In this document: piece by piece, positions 29,101 through 43,738 of the stretch
Numbering within the stretch: position 1 is the stretch's first letter
Layout of the letters: every line of letters begins with the position of its first letter
Assembly (NCBI RefSeq): GCF_963678635.1
Contig: NC_087063.1
Location: forward strand, 33,416,682-33,480,681
Length of the DNA stretch: 64,000 nucleotides
From: Symsagittifera roscoffensis
Lineage: Eukaryota > Xenacoelomorpha > Acoela > Convolutidae
Reading direction: 5' to 3'
Program-made: the position numbers and the translations under genes
The notes under the pieces: generated by a model
The model's input: the letters and a program-made list of their open reading frames with translations, nothing else
Told to the model about the DNA's origin: nothing
Database searches by the model: none

Positions 29101-32100
29101 AACCCCCATAACATTACGAAAAATGTTCACAGGTGAAATATCTTTTCAAACTTGAGCTCAGGACAACAATACCTTTCGAATGATATAAAAAGAATTTCCC
29201 GGACCAAGTAAGCAACCTCCCCTACTCCGAAGGGGGTAGTCGGGACTGCTAATGGTTGAGATTTTTCAACCAATCAGAATCAAGCATTTTACATGCAGGG
29301 CTAAGCAAATTCCATCCCAATTAAATGCTGGGCTCAAGATCTTAACTTGGTCTATCTGGGGTGAAGGATGTTAACTTGATCCATTTCCACTCCTACAAAG
29401 AAGTAATTGAATGGTTCAGCTTATCCTATGATTGACCTTGAAACTAATCTTCCCTCCTGGTGCAATAGGGTGGTAAACTTTTGAACAAACTTTCAAATTT
29501 AAGTTTTCAGAACTAATAAAAATTGCAACGTGTGAATGCATTTTTCTAACCAGAAGTATCATTCCACAAAGAAAGCGAAAAGGCAATAAGAGAAGTCAGT
29601 TCTCGCGCAAAAAGAACAAAAAAATGCAATCACTGTTATTGTAAATGGAGGGTTGAATTATCATATATTCCGCACGACTGCTTTTACATTCAGTTTGAAG
29701 CTGATATAACGTGATAAATAAACTCGAGAAATTTTACAAGCTTTTAGAGATTGGAGCAAATTTTTATTCAGATGCATGTAAATCAGTGGCGAATCTAGGA
29801 TTTTCTCGAAGGGGAGGGCGGATTTTGAAAAGATTTTCGAAAATTTTGACGATATTTTTTAGGACGACCAAATTGATTTTCCGAGCTCTCCTAAAATACT
29901 AAAAAGACGCTGTTTTGGCCTGTTTTGAGATTCGAAAACTTTCTAAGTGTTTTTCAACAAAAAGTTTCGATATCTTTTTCGGTTTTCTTGCAATAGTTAG
30001 CACAATTTCATTGTTTTATTGGCTCTGTTTCTTAAATACACTTTCCATCGATACAAAAATTGTGAATTTATGCAAATTGTGGACTCAGGCTTTTCGTTCC
30101 ATTTTTTTGACAGGCTAGCCATTATATGTTGCAGCTTGAGTCCTACTTTTTTGATTTTGCTATCGAGTTGAAAAAGTTTCACCATTGATCAATTTTCTTA
30201 AAGTTGGATTTTTAGTTGGAAATTGTCAATTACAAATCAGTTTACAAAAATTCAAGAGCTTCAAACTGATATCATTTTTCTTCAAGATTTTATTATCATT
30301 TTTTTAGTTGTTTTGAGATAGCTTGCACTTTTTCTACTCCTTTTCGAAAAGTCAACTAATTTCTGAATTCCTAGTGGAATAAAGAGTTTACCTATTGATC
30401 TATTTTTTTCTGATTTGGATAAAGTTGAGATTGAAAGTGCCAACAAAAAAAACAGTTTTTGAAATTCAATAGATTCATCTAGTTATATGTTTTTAAAGTC
30501 AATGAACGTAGTGAAGACTCTAATATAAGAGTGTAACATCTTTCAGCAATTTTTTAGAAAATTTTTACGCTGATGATTGAATTTTTTCCAGTTCATTTAA
30601 ATTCTTTAGTTCAAAGGAAGACAAGCTCAACTATCAAACTGCGAGGTTGTCAAGTCACAAACACATTTTCGCTTCTAGTTTTCCAAAGAGGATTTTTTTT
30701 CAGATCTCCTTCATTGGAAAACTTTTACCAATTCCTGTAATTTTTTCTCAAGTTGGCTTAGTATTATCAAAAAAAGTCAGCATTGGCAACGTTTTACCAA
30801 TTGGTATATTTTTTGTCAAGTTGGCTTAACGTTATCAAAAAAGGTCAGCTTGTTATAGTTACTTCCTGTGTATGAAGATCAAAGATTTTGGCAATATCAA
30901 AACTTTAGTTTGAATTTTACAATTTAGGGCTTTCGGTGCAGTTTAATTTCAGGCGACAAGTTTTGCAACGATCTAATAACAACCAAAGTTAAATCTTATC
31001 TATCAATGTAATTTGAATACACAGAGGTATGTATACTGTTTGTTTTCGCTGTTATTATCAAAAGGCTTGAAATCTAGGAATTCGTTCAGAAAAACCCTTT
31101 GATCGGACCACGAACAAAACAAACGACACAATGAAACAATTTGAAAGAAAAGAAAACATTTATCAAGAGTCATTGCAAGTAAAAACTTTTATAAAGAACT
31201 TAATGAGTTAATAGTTTCGTTAGTTTTCAGTAAAAAACTGGAAATGATTCGCGGATTGAATTATTGTTTTTTAATGCAGCTCAATTTTTTTGCTATTGAA
31301 CAGCATAAATGAAACTTTTACAAAAACAACGCGACCGACTCCTGCTTTTGAAAAAGGTTACTAAATTTTAAAACTTCCAGCTAGAGAGAATTGTTTCCAG
31401 CAAATTGAAAACAACGAGCGAGATTTTCAAAGTGGGTTAGTTTATCATCAGAAAATGACTCAATCATAATTGTTCCAGAAAAAATAGGGAGCTTTGAAGC
31501 CAACTGTTTTTTTTTCAAACTCAAAACTTGAGATTTTTTTCGCTTGTTTTCTGTTTACTTTTGTTCTATGACTGTTTTACAACTCTCTGTTGGTCACGCT
31601 CAAAAAAGTATGTCAACCAATTTTTTTAGGAAATTCATTCATTTTTCTGGTGTTCCCAAGTTTACTAACGTTTTGCAACTGTCTAATGATTATTTTATCT
31701 TCTAGATTTCAATCGGCTCATTGGTTTTTTTGATATCGAGTTTCTTTTGATTATAATGATTTGAACTGCAATTTTTCTATAAGATCCAATTAGTGCTTTT
31801 ATCTCATTAGCTGATTAAATTCACATGCGGTATGTTGTTTTTTACGCAAACTCTTATATTACAATACGAGCCCATAGTTCTACACACTTTTAGTGCTCAA
31901 CAAAGTGCTAAATTGAAATAAATTGATGTGGCTGAAATTTTTAATCTAATTGGCAATGCAAAATCCGGGAGAAAAACAATTTTGGCTTTCGGAACTTATA
32001 TTAGTTTTTTAAAGCTCACCATCTTGTTAACTGTTTACTTGTGCTTGTAAAGTGCAACATCGTTTCTGTGTAAAAATTTGTTCGTTGTCTCATCGTTGCA

Positions 32101-35100
32101 TTGACAAAATGTAGGTTTCGCAATTAGGCGACTTGTTATCAAAAATTGTGATGGATTTTAACCAGGTAGTGAGGAAAGTGCAACGATGGAAAAAGTATCA
32201 CCTTTATAGTCAGAAACAAAACTTTTTGGGCGCTCAGTTTTTTTTCTCAGCATAATGTCGGATTATTTTTCAATCGACTAAATAGGAGTTGGAAAAAAAA
32301 TATCATAGCTTTGATGTGCGCATACATTCTTTCCAGTATTTTTCGTGCAAAATATATTTTGAAAAGAAATTAACGGTTGAAAATAGCAGGTTTGATTTTT
32401 CAATTCAAAATAAGATTATCTACTTGATTTATTTTGAGAACAACCGTTGGTTTAAAAGCTTATTTCTATTTTAAGAAAAATTTATCTTTTTGGATCAAAT
32501 GTGGTAGCATCGTTACTTTTGTCATAGTGATATTTCAAATAAAATTATACTCAAGTTGAGGTGTCGCTAGGTTTCCTCAATTTCAAGTTGAAATTTTTAG
32601 ATTTTACAGCGCATTTGAAAATTTTCATTTCGATACACTTGTGCAGCCGCAATTGGTTAGACTATGGTGAACCTGAAGTTACCGGTCAAATGAGGGCTCA
32701 CCCTCACAGACTGTTATTGCCAGGTTAGGGAGCCGATTGAACGATCTGACGCTTTCGAAGTAAAGTTCTTTCCATTATGCGCAGGTATTCAAAAAACTGA
32801 TTCAAGAAGTTTAAATTTATTTAAATGGCACCTCATTACGTGGAGAATTCCTAGCGGAAAACGTTCTTGATCTAGTTTTCAAATTGAGTAAGCTCTATTT
32901 ATCAATCTTTCAAGATTTCTAAAAATCGAGCCTCGAGTTGTTTTTCAAATGTAGATTTTAAAAAAAAAACAAGGTATCCGGTAATCACCACGAGCCCCAC
33001 TTCTATAACAAAACGAACATCAAATCAGTATAATTCATGTAATAACGGTAATAGTCTACCTTAATCACCAGATCGATATAGTATATCAGATTTATTTCAA
33101 ACAAAAACTGACAGCCTTATAAGAACCGTAACCGCTTTTTTTGTTGAAAAACGATACAAAAATCATATTAACAATCAATTCAAAATTCTTATCTGATAAA
33201 ATTTCAAATTATTTGGTAAAATTCCATTAAACACCAATACTAAGCAGTTAAAACACAAGCGACGAAGAAAAGAAAATATGCATCAATTGAATCAAGCAAA
33301 ATAAATCAAGTGATTGAAACAGACAGAAACACGTACCATTGCTCGCCACAAAGCTCTTTTTCAGTGGGAAAAAAAAACTTAAAATTAGATGTTGGCAATA
33401 CTGATGCAGACCAAGGAACCTAGATGATAATTTAGATACAAAAGAGTAATTATAACAAAACCATAAACGACAGCAATAGTTGCAAATATCGAACGACAAA
33501 TTTAGAAAAACGTGATTAGGAACAAAAAGAAGAAGTTTAATTTTGTATATACCACCCAATTCTGTTTTTAACAACCTTCAAAAACCACTGAAATTACGAA
33601 ATTACAAATCAACAAATCTAGTTTTGACCTGGATAGTTCTCCTACTATCAGAAAACAAAGCATTTAAAAATCTCAACTTTAGCCCACCAAAACATGAAAT
33701 TCTTTTTCAACAAGTTCAGGTTTACAATCACACTGAATCCAAACTGAAAGCAGTAATACGATTCAAAGCAACGATTCAAACACATTTCTATCAATTATTA
33801 TGGGAAATGAGTATAAATAAAAGTGTTCCTTATGTTTTGTCAAAGATTAATTAAAATTATGTATTTATCGTTTTGATTTCTATAAAGAAAAAAAATACAT
33901 GTAATATTTGACATTTCTTTTTAAACAATCAACATACACGGAGCAAAATTACTCAATTGATAAAAATAAAAGATTTCTATCTCCTAAAAATATCTCTCAG
34001 CGTTATTTTGGCTCGAGAACAGTAATTGAATGTTTAGTAAAAGTTATGTTGTTTTTCGGGTAGCCATTGGAAAATGTTTGAATTTCAATCTCTTTTTTAA
34101 CAATCAAAAGCACGGTTAACTTTTCCCCGTATTTCGAATTGAATAGCAAATGAAAAAACTTAATCAACAATTCAGCCTTAGAAGTATAACCAGAGTGAGT
34201 ACTGATATCTTTTTTGAAACAGTAACTAGAACTGAAATTTACGTCTGCTAAAAAACTGGGCTCTTCTAGAACATTCTGGAAAGTTTTGATCATTAGTCTA
34301 GAACAAAATTGAAAATCTACCCTTCAGCATTTTGCAAACCACTTGATGCAAACGCTTTTTAAAATTTGCAAAGTTCGCTTTTTTGTACTACAGTAAATAG
34401 ATATTTTTCAAACTCCTTTAAAATCTGCTTCACAAAGTTTCCAGTATAATGTGATATTTAAATTTAACTAGCTTCATTTTTTCAAGAGATATTTTTCAAT
34501 TTCTTAAACTATTAAGTTTGGTTTTGCACAGAAAATATACAAAATAAGTTATTTGATAATCACTTCATGAATTCGATTCAGAGATTTCATTTCAATTTCT
34601 AAATTTTTCGGTTTTTAGCAGTGTTTTAATTAGTGTAAACTGACAACAACTAACTTGACATATACTTTTAGAACAATAAGTCAAACGAAATCATTAAATG
34701 TTGTTGCCCCCAGACACCTCAATCCAAACTTCTTGTAAACGTTAGAATTAATTATAATTTAGTTTTTTGTAGTCTGCAGGAGACTAAATCTTTCAACTTT
34801 CGAATGGTTTACTTTCAATTACTATAGCTTTGCTTTTTTCAAAGAACTATCTTTCAAGACTAAACCGAAAGTCTAACGACAGCGTTATTTTTTCATTTAA
34901 CTTACTTTTTCGATTTACTTTTAGTGAATACTAAATGTAACTGTATTTTATAGGAATCATTTGAAATGCGATTATATTAAATGTTTGATCAAATTCCAGG
35001 AATTAAAAACTCTAACTAAACAAACTTTTTGTTTTAGGTTGGCCCTAATGGAGTTCTTTTTCTGTCATTGTTCAAAAAACTATACAACAAAACGAAGACT

Positions 35101-38100
35101 TAACGATAATCTGTTAAAGGAACATAGTTTTGTTACGCAAAAAACAGCTAATTACTCCTGTGATATCTATTCATAAACTTTCAGTCGTTGCGATAACGTT
35201 TTTCGCCATCTACGAGAAAACCGTAGCGGAAAATCTCCCAAGAAGTGTACTTTCTGTGATGTAGTCTTTACAAGTGTAAAAGGCCTAAAACATCATGTTT
35301 AACAGCAACATGATTCTCGCATAAAGAAAATATACCAGGAACTGAAACTAAAATTCACAACCGAGCAGCACGCAGCTAAGAAGTTCTTTCAATCTTACAG
35401 AAAGAAAAGTCTCAATGAAACAGACTTGCTCTGTCTGCTGGAAAACTACAGAAAGGATTTTCAAAAATTCTCGCAGAAGAAAATATTGGAAAATGATTCA
35501 ATTAAAATACAGTTCTCTGTTTTTGTTAATCTTCCGAAACCACTTGACGAAACGAAGGTTTCAAATCATGCAAGCAGTTATGGCAAACCTGTCATAACAC
35601 AATTGGATGATAACGACTAGTATTCAATGATCGATCAGATGGTCAAAACAACTCAGTTTTTCTGCAGCAGTGGTAGTGAATTATCGTTGTGAATCACTGT
35701 CACATTCAGATAATAATATCGATCTGTTCAAACCAAATCCAGGCAGCAGTTATATCCTTACACCTGAAGTCTTCCAACACAATTATTTTCTTTTGAACAT
35801 CCAAAATTGTCATCAAATGTGTTTTGTTTATGCAATTGAAGCAGCACTTAACCCCAATGAAAGCCATAAAAAAGCAAGCCAGCTTCTTATAAGGAACTTA
35901 ACAGCAGTCCAAATATAAAGGGATTTGAGTTTCCTATGCCAAAAAAGATATCTCACGTTTCAAGTCTAGGAATAACTTAGGAGTTAACGTGTTTGGATTC
36001 GAAAAGAAGCAAATAAGGCCTTTATACCTTTCAAAGAAAACGTTTAAGCTTATCAATTTGCTTTTGCTTTACGACCGAATTAATTTTCAATACTGTTAAA
36101 TAACCAATTTTAATGGATTTAAGGCTCGTCAATTTACAACTAGCTCAAATCGGACCAAATTTTGCAAACGATGTTTTCATGGGTTCTCATCGCAACAAGT
36201 TTTCAAAGATCATTTTATCTTGTGCGGCCAGCATGAAGCAACTGCTAACAAAAGGCCACCGGAGGGCTCGAAGATCATCCGCTTCCAGCACTGATTCAAA
36301 AAATGTATGTCCGTTTGTAAAATATACAGACACTGAAGCGCTTTGCATCTCGGTTGATAACACCAGCACAACTTTTAATGAAAGCACAAAATTGGAAGAA
36401 CAGAAACCGTGTTCATTTGGTGCCTCACTAAATGACAGAAACTTAAACCAATCTGTTTATGAACCATCCTGTAGAGAAAATGTAATGGATGATTACTCTA
36501 AATACTTTTGATTAAAAGCCAGATAACTACCAGATGCTAAACAAAAACTCAAGTAGCTCATAATTTCAGATGAAGATCGGCAAAAACTACTCAAACATGC
36601 ACCAGCTGCGTTATTTGCAGGAAAACACTATCAGGGAAAAACGTCGTTCATCATGATCATACTACAGGACAAATTTATGGACTGTCTCACACTGAGTGTA
36701 ACTTAAAATTGGAAACTCAATCCTTCACTCCATTTCTGCTGCACAACTTGAATGAATATGACTCTCATCAGCTCAAAAAGAGTGTGAAGTTCAAAGTAAA
36801 GGAAAAGTTAACTGTTGCTCCCTGTACAGATGAAACGTACATATAATTCAGCTAACTTGTTCCAGTTGGAGAGTACACGACAAAATCGTTCTTTTACGTA
36901 CTAAGTTTGAAGAAATAAGATTCCTGGATAGTTACAGTTTTCTATCATCCAGTTTGAACAGTTTGACTGAATCACTGAAGGAAAAAGATTTTCATATACT
37001 CGACCACCTTTTCAAAGAGGCGGTGAGCTTCAGTTTAATGAAAAAAAATGTTTATCCTTACTCTTACATGGATTGCTACCAGAAATTCGAACAGGAAGCA
37101 TTACCTGTTTATGGACCTAAATGGTTCAATACACTGTCAGAAAAATTTGATGTAAACAAATCTGATCTAGCTGTTGCTCAAGAAGTATGGATCAAACTCG
37201 AGTGCGAAAACATAGGCGATTATCATAATGTGTATCTGAAGTCTAATTAATTGCTGCTATCTGATGTTTTTGAAAGTTTCCGAAACGGTTTCAAACAGAA
37301 ATAAATGACTTGGATCCCTGCCACTATTACAGCTCCCCAATTTTTTCATGGGATGCAAGGCTGAAAACAACAGGAATAGAGTTCGATCTGTTATCGGACA
37401 TTGATATGTTACTGTTTTGCAAAAATCTATTCGAGGAGGATTAAACGGTATAGGTGAAAAAAGATATATGAAAGCAAATAATCACTATCTTGATGAATAC
37501 AATAAAAACAAACCAACCTTATATGGCTTTTTTCTGGATGTGGTTAACCTATAGTGGGGAACGATGACGAACAAAATGCCAGTGGGTAAGTTCAAGTGGG
37601 TTGACAAAAAGTTGACGGAATTTTTAGAGACGCCCGATGATGCAGACCAAGGCTTTTTTGGAGAAGTCATCCCCCACATCTACATGATTTACATAAAGAC
37701 TTACCTCTTGCAGCTGAAAAACTGGTATCAACTGAAGAAATGCTATATGAGTTTCATCTTACTTTTCCAGATAAACAACCTTCTACAAGAAAACTGATGG
37801 AAACTCTGTGTGAGAAAAACAACTACGTTTGTCATTTTTCAATGCTGAAATTCTTGGTCAGTCAAGGCCTAGAACATTGTAGTTTGAATAGGGTCCTGCA
37901 GTTTGATCAAAAAAAAATTTTTAAAGCCTCATATAGAACTAAAGACTCAAATGAGACAGCAGCCTGGAGTATCTAATTTTTAGATTTTTTTCAATTTACC
38001 CAACAATTCTTGCTTTGGAAAGACAATGGAGAATTTCAGAAGATGACAGAGTTTGATCATGGTTGGCAAAAAAAGATGCTGCGAAATTTTATTGAAACAA

Positions 38101-41100
38101 ATTCAACTTCAACAGGTTTACAATTTTCAAAGAAGATTTAATCGGTGTGACTTTGATAAAGAAATCGATTAAATGGAAGAAGCTTACCTATATTGGTGCT
38201 TGAATTTTAGAGGTATCAAAAAGGGAGGTGTACAAATTTCATCACTTAAAAATGATGCCTATGTACAACGACAGAGCTCGGTCTCTGTATAAAGGTACTT
38301 ACTCTTTGTTTTACGAAATTCAAACCTGTGACCTTTACCATGACTTGGAGGGTCTCAAAGCAGATTTAGATCTCAGCAGTTACCCTAGAGATCACCCACT
38401 TTTCAGTGAAGCAAACAAAAAGGTACCATTGAAGCTAACTGATGAACTAAAAGGCGCAATTGCCACTGAAGCAGTCTTTCCAAAGCCAAAAGCTTATTTC
38501 ATTGCTTTCATTCAGGGGGCTTCAGCTAAACCCAAATCGAGCGCAAAAAGGGTCAATCTCGAAGTAAATAAAACTTTACACCATGAAAAATTTAAATTTG
38601 TTCCGTTTGACAAGCTAAAACTGAAATCTTTAATGGTGTTTTTTACGAGCGAGAAGCATAGTGTTATAGTGAACAAAATCAATAAAGTGGCTTTATCGTG
38701 TTTTGATAATAAACGATATTACTTGGAGAAGGAATTGATTCTTTTGCTGTTGGTCATTATAAAACTGCGCCAAAGCAAAACTCTGCTACTCGCTTCAACT
38801 CTGTTTCCGAGGATCAAGAGTCTCTAACCAACTTTTTTTCTGAAAAATAGTGTAGCCTTTCTGAGACAGAAGAGGGAAAATATGTTCAAAGACTGACTGT
38901 TCATTTCAGCTTCCAGCCCCCTAAATCCACCCCTGATTTATATCATATTTTTCTCTTGCCAAGTCGAAACCACAAATTGGAGAGAAGTCCATTGCAATTA
39001 ACTTATTTAAAAAGAAACTGTTTTTTTTTCCAAAGATGCACTCTAAAATTATACTATACCATTCACTCCACTAAGATGAATTTTTCATATGATTTTTTTC
39101 CGAGTTAGAAAACGAAAATTTTCTCCGCGCAACCTTTAAGATTATCTCATTTCCTGGAGATCTCGAAAAAATTCCCAACAGAGAGCTCAATCAATAAAGT
39201 GTGGTTGTTGTTTTTATGTACAACGGATGGATTTTTAATCAGTCTCCCGCCCTAGAAATAAAATGAAATAAAAACGACCTTCAAGTTTTAAATGAAAATG
39301 AATTGCCGGCAGCCGTTACACAAGGGTTAGAGCTCAGGTGCAAAAATAATGCAAAAGAATAAAATGTCACACAGGTCCATAGAAATTATAATGGAAAAGA
39401 CATGAACAAATGTGCGCGCATATTACATGTACGCATATGGTCTATTGCTAGCAAATTGCTCACGTTTTCAGCTAGAGGTTACATTTAAATTGTTTTGTAT
39501 AAATACACAAAATATTTCAATGTTTTACTTAGAGATTGGGCAATTTTGGCTTGCACTAAAAATTTTGATAAGGAGTGCCAGCAGAAAGCTCAATCACTGA
39601 TAAGAAAAACTTGATTAAAAAAATGCACTTTTGGCTTGCGCCAACCCTTAAAATTAATTGAAGTTTTACGTCAAACACAATTTCTTTCAATTAAAGATTT
39701 TGCATGTTACTTTATTTGAAATTCGGAACAAGCGTCCAGAAAAAAAATTGACGCATCTGTTTCTTTTTTTTCATTTTTCAATTCGTTGGAGATAAAATCA
39801 AGAAACAACCACAGAAGAATTTTGCAAAAAAGCATAACATGAGTACCCAAAGACTGTGTAAATATCACACTTAATAAAACTAAAGTCGTTGATAAAATAA
39901 AACATAGAAACCAAAGAAACAAAAAACTTCATTGGTCACGAAAATATAAATATTTTTCCTATTTCTGTCGTTTGTTTTGAGTGCTGTTATATTATTATGT
40001 GAACTTAGGCTTCAAAAATTGGATTTCGATGCAAAAATCTAACTTTTCAAAATTTGAGTAACAAAATAAATTTCTAAACTTTGGCAAAACTTTCAAAAAC
40101 ACTGTTTTTAAAAAATTAAAAATTTTTTAATCATGCCTTGCCAAAGGTATACAAAAATAAAAAACACAAAAAAAAAAATAAACTTTTGAGCGTTTTTGAA
40201 ACGGAAAATAACCATTGTTTGTCTATCCAGGAGTGCCTGTATGACAAAATGGCGATTGAAATCGATATAAATTGATTTTTGTACAGATATTATACTGTAT
40301 GTAAATCGATTTACTTAAAATAAATGGGTTTTTACGCTAGAAAAAAAATCGATTTTATTGCCAAAAAAAACTGATTTGAACTGCGTTGCATGGGTTTTTA
40401 CAAAATTGATTGAAAATAACTACTTTTTGTATCGAAACCTGAGCAATCTTTTGTACCCACAAAAAACCTCCGTCGGAGCTGCAGAGGACAAGAACTATTC
40501 GAGGAGAGTCTTTTTACCTCAAACTATTGTGATGAATTCTTACCTTTTGAGTTTTGAAAATATAAGGGCATGAAAAGTTTTAAAAAATTCCAAGTGTCAT
40601 TCTCTTTATCAGCGATTTTTAGCAAGAACAAAAAAAAACAAATCTTGATTCGGAATCCGCATACTCTTCGCAAAGTTCACAGTTTGGCCTCGAAATGCAA
40701 TTATTGTACTACCTGCTGCTTACACAATATTTTTTTTGCTCTGAGTATGAACTTTTTTGTAATGAGTTTATTATAAGCATCTAAGAAAAAGAAAAATATT
40801 TCGTAAAGCAACCGCAAATAAACTTTATGGATATACATGGGTATACTTTATGATTATGTTTTTTGCACTATGAAATTGTATGACAAGCATTTTTTCACAG
40901 AGTATAACTGGCCTTTAGAAAACTGCATTTGGTGATTTTAGCCATGCAGGCTAAGGTTAACATTTTGACACAGAATTATATACCAAAAACGTAATTTTTT
41001 CTATGGCTAGAAAGTTTTCATTATGACAGTTTCGGTGGGTGATTGAGAAAAGAGGCCTTCTTTATAAATTTATGTTAGATCAAATTAACATCCTCCTCCC

Positions 41101-43704
41101 CCCCCCCTCCCAAATAGACCAAGTTAAGATCCTCCACCCCAGCGCCCTCCACCCCAGCGCTTAATATAAATTAAATTTGCTAAGCGCTGCATGTAAAATG
41201 CTAGATTCTGAGATTCTGATTGGCTGAAAATTCCCAACTTAGAACCAAGTTAACATCCTCCCCCCTAAACGTGTTTAGGGGGGAGGATGTTAACTTGGTC
41301 CTTTATGTTTATCATAACATATGAAAACAAAAAAAATAGTGTTCATAAAAAAACCTTGCTGGGGATTCTTGGATTATCTGGGTGAAAAAGTCAACCTGGA
41401 CTAGGTTATCGACACAAAAAGTCAAAAAAAATTGTTTTATTTGAATTTTAAACCATTTCAAAATAATTTTCGAAAAAAAATTTCAATTATCATAACCCGG
41501 CATCAATTGGAAAAAAAAAATATTTTTAATTAGCTAATTTTGAGAAAGACGCGTTATCAAAATCTAAATTTAAAACAGTAAGACAGTTAGCATGCTAAGT
41601 GAGTGTTACAATAAGTGACATGACTTTGCGATTTGCTCAGCAAAAAGACATTCCGTAGAGGGTGAACAGGTTTAAATTGATGAATGCTTCCACTTTAGGC
41701 AACTTGCTTCCACTTAGATACTGATTCAGATTGATGAACTTGGAATTACTTGAGCTGCTTAGTGATCCACATCTTTTTAAAACACTACTTAACCCTGCAT
41801 TTCAATTTCGCCTTATAAAAACTTTATAGCTGTAGCAGCTTTCAAAAAAGACCAACGCAATGTTGCTTACAAGGTGGTTATTACGTTTTTTGAGAAAACT
41901 TTGTAGACAAAAGATCAATTTCGTCGGATGAAACAAAAAGTTTCTTATGTAAGGCGTTCTCGAACAGTTGAACACGCTCCATGTTTTCAAAATTTGCAAG
42001 GATACAGTTTTGTATGCAAGGTCGAACGCATCAGAGACAGAGGATTAAGCCGAAAAGTTGATGATTTTTATTTATTCGATTTGATATGATTTCTTTGATA
42101 TTCGAATGATTACTTGCAAAAATTGAGTTTGAGACCAGGTCTATTGTCATTATCAGATAGTTTTGATAATTGCAACGATGGTTGAAATTTGTTTCAATCC
42201 AAATTAGCCAAACTGTTAAAGTTGTTCTATTTTTTGTTGAATTTGAGAGTGGCAGAAATGTGTTTGTCATTCGTAAATCTTTAACACCGCAGCTCAATAT
42301 TTTAAATTATAAAAAAACAGTAGCAAAACGCAATTTTCGAATATTTTTGTAAAGCTTCGAAAACCTTTAGGTATCCCTAGTCGATCAAGGGAGGTTATCT
42401 TGCAAGATCTTGGTTTATCTGCTACTTGGTTGTCTTCGCGTGTAAAGCTGTTTTTGCCCAAAAAAATTGTATCTTTAAAGATCTTGCAAAAAAAAGGTTA
42501 TATTTAGAGGAGGTTATCTTGCAAGATCTTGCAAGAATCTTGCAAGATCTTTTAAAGAGATGCATCCTCTTTAAAAGAATCTTGCAAGATTCTTGCAAGA
42601 TCTTGCAAGATAACCTCCCTTGATCGACTAGGGATTTCATTAATTTTTAGAGAGCCTCTGTTTTCTTGAAAGATTTTTCGGAAAGAATTCGCCTAGTTAG
42701 CCATGATTTTCTTTTAAAATTAGACATGATTGTTCTTTATGTTTGGTTTCCATGATTGTTTTCTTTGAAATTTAGCCAGATTGTTCAAAAAATTTAATAT
42801 TGATGGACATACTTTACTCAGTACTCCAGATAATTGCGAAAACTTAAAAGTTAGTTTACTGTAGGTTCCGTCATAGTTTTTTCGGTAGTTAGCCATGATT
42901 TTCTTTAAAATTTGAAAAATGATTGTTCTTTATGTTTGGTTGCCATGATTGTTTTCTTCGAAATTTAGCCAGATTGTTCAAAAAACTCTGAGATTGATTA
43001 ACATGGTTTGCTCCGTACTCCAGATAATTGCAAAATTTTAAAATTTATTTTGCTGTCGGTTCCGTAATAGTTTTTTCCTCAGCGCAAAACTGTTTTTTTT
43101 TGTTTTTATTGACAAACATGAAAAGTTGTTAATATAACCCAGAGTAAAAAATTACTTGCTGTATGATACTCCTGAGTTTATTTGTCGATTCAAACCAAGA
43201 TGCTTATTAGTTTCGTTTACAAAAACCAATTTTTCATCCCGTTTAATGCCAAGATACCGTGCTGAATCTCTGGTTTTCAATTTCCCCTTTTCAGTAAACA
43301 AAGAACCAAATGATTCTGAGTTTTTGAAATGTATGTACGTATGTATGTATGTAGGTATGTATGTATGTATGTATATATGTATGTATGTATGTATGTATGC
43401 ATGTATGTATGTATGTATGTATGTATGTATGTATGTATGTATGTATGTATGTATGTATGTATCCATGTATGTATGTATGTACGTATGTACGTATGTATGT
43501 ATGATGTATGTATGTATGCATGTATGTATGTATGTATGTATGTATGTATGTATGTATGTATGTATGTATGTATGTATGTATGTGTATGTATGTATGTTTG
43601 TATGTATGCAAGTATGTATGTATGTATGTATGTATGTATGTATGTATGTATGTATGCATGTATGTATGTATGTATGTATGTATGTATGTATGTATGTATA
43701 TATG

Positions 43705-43738
<34 letters not shown>

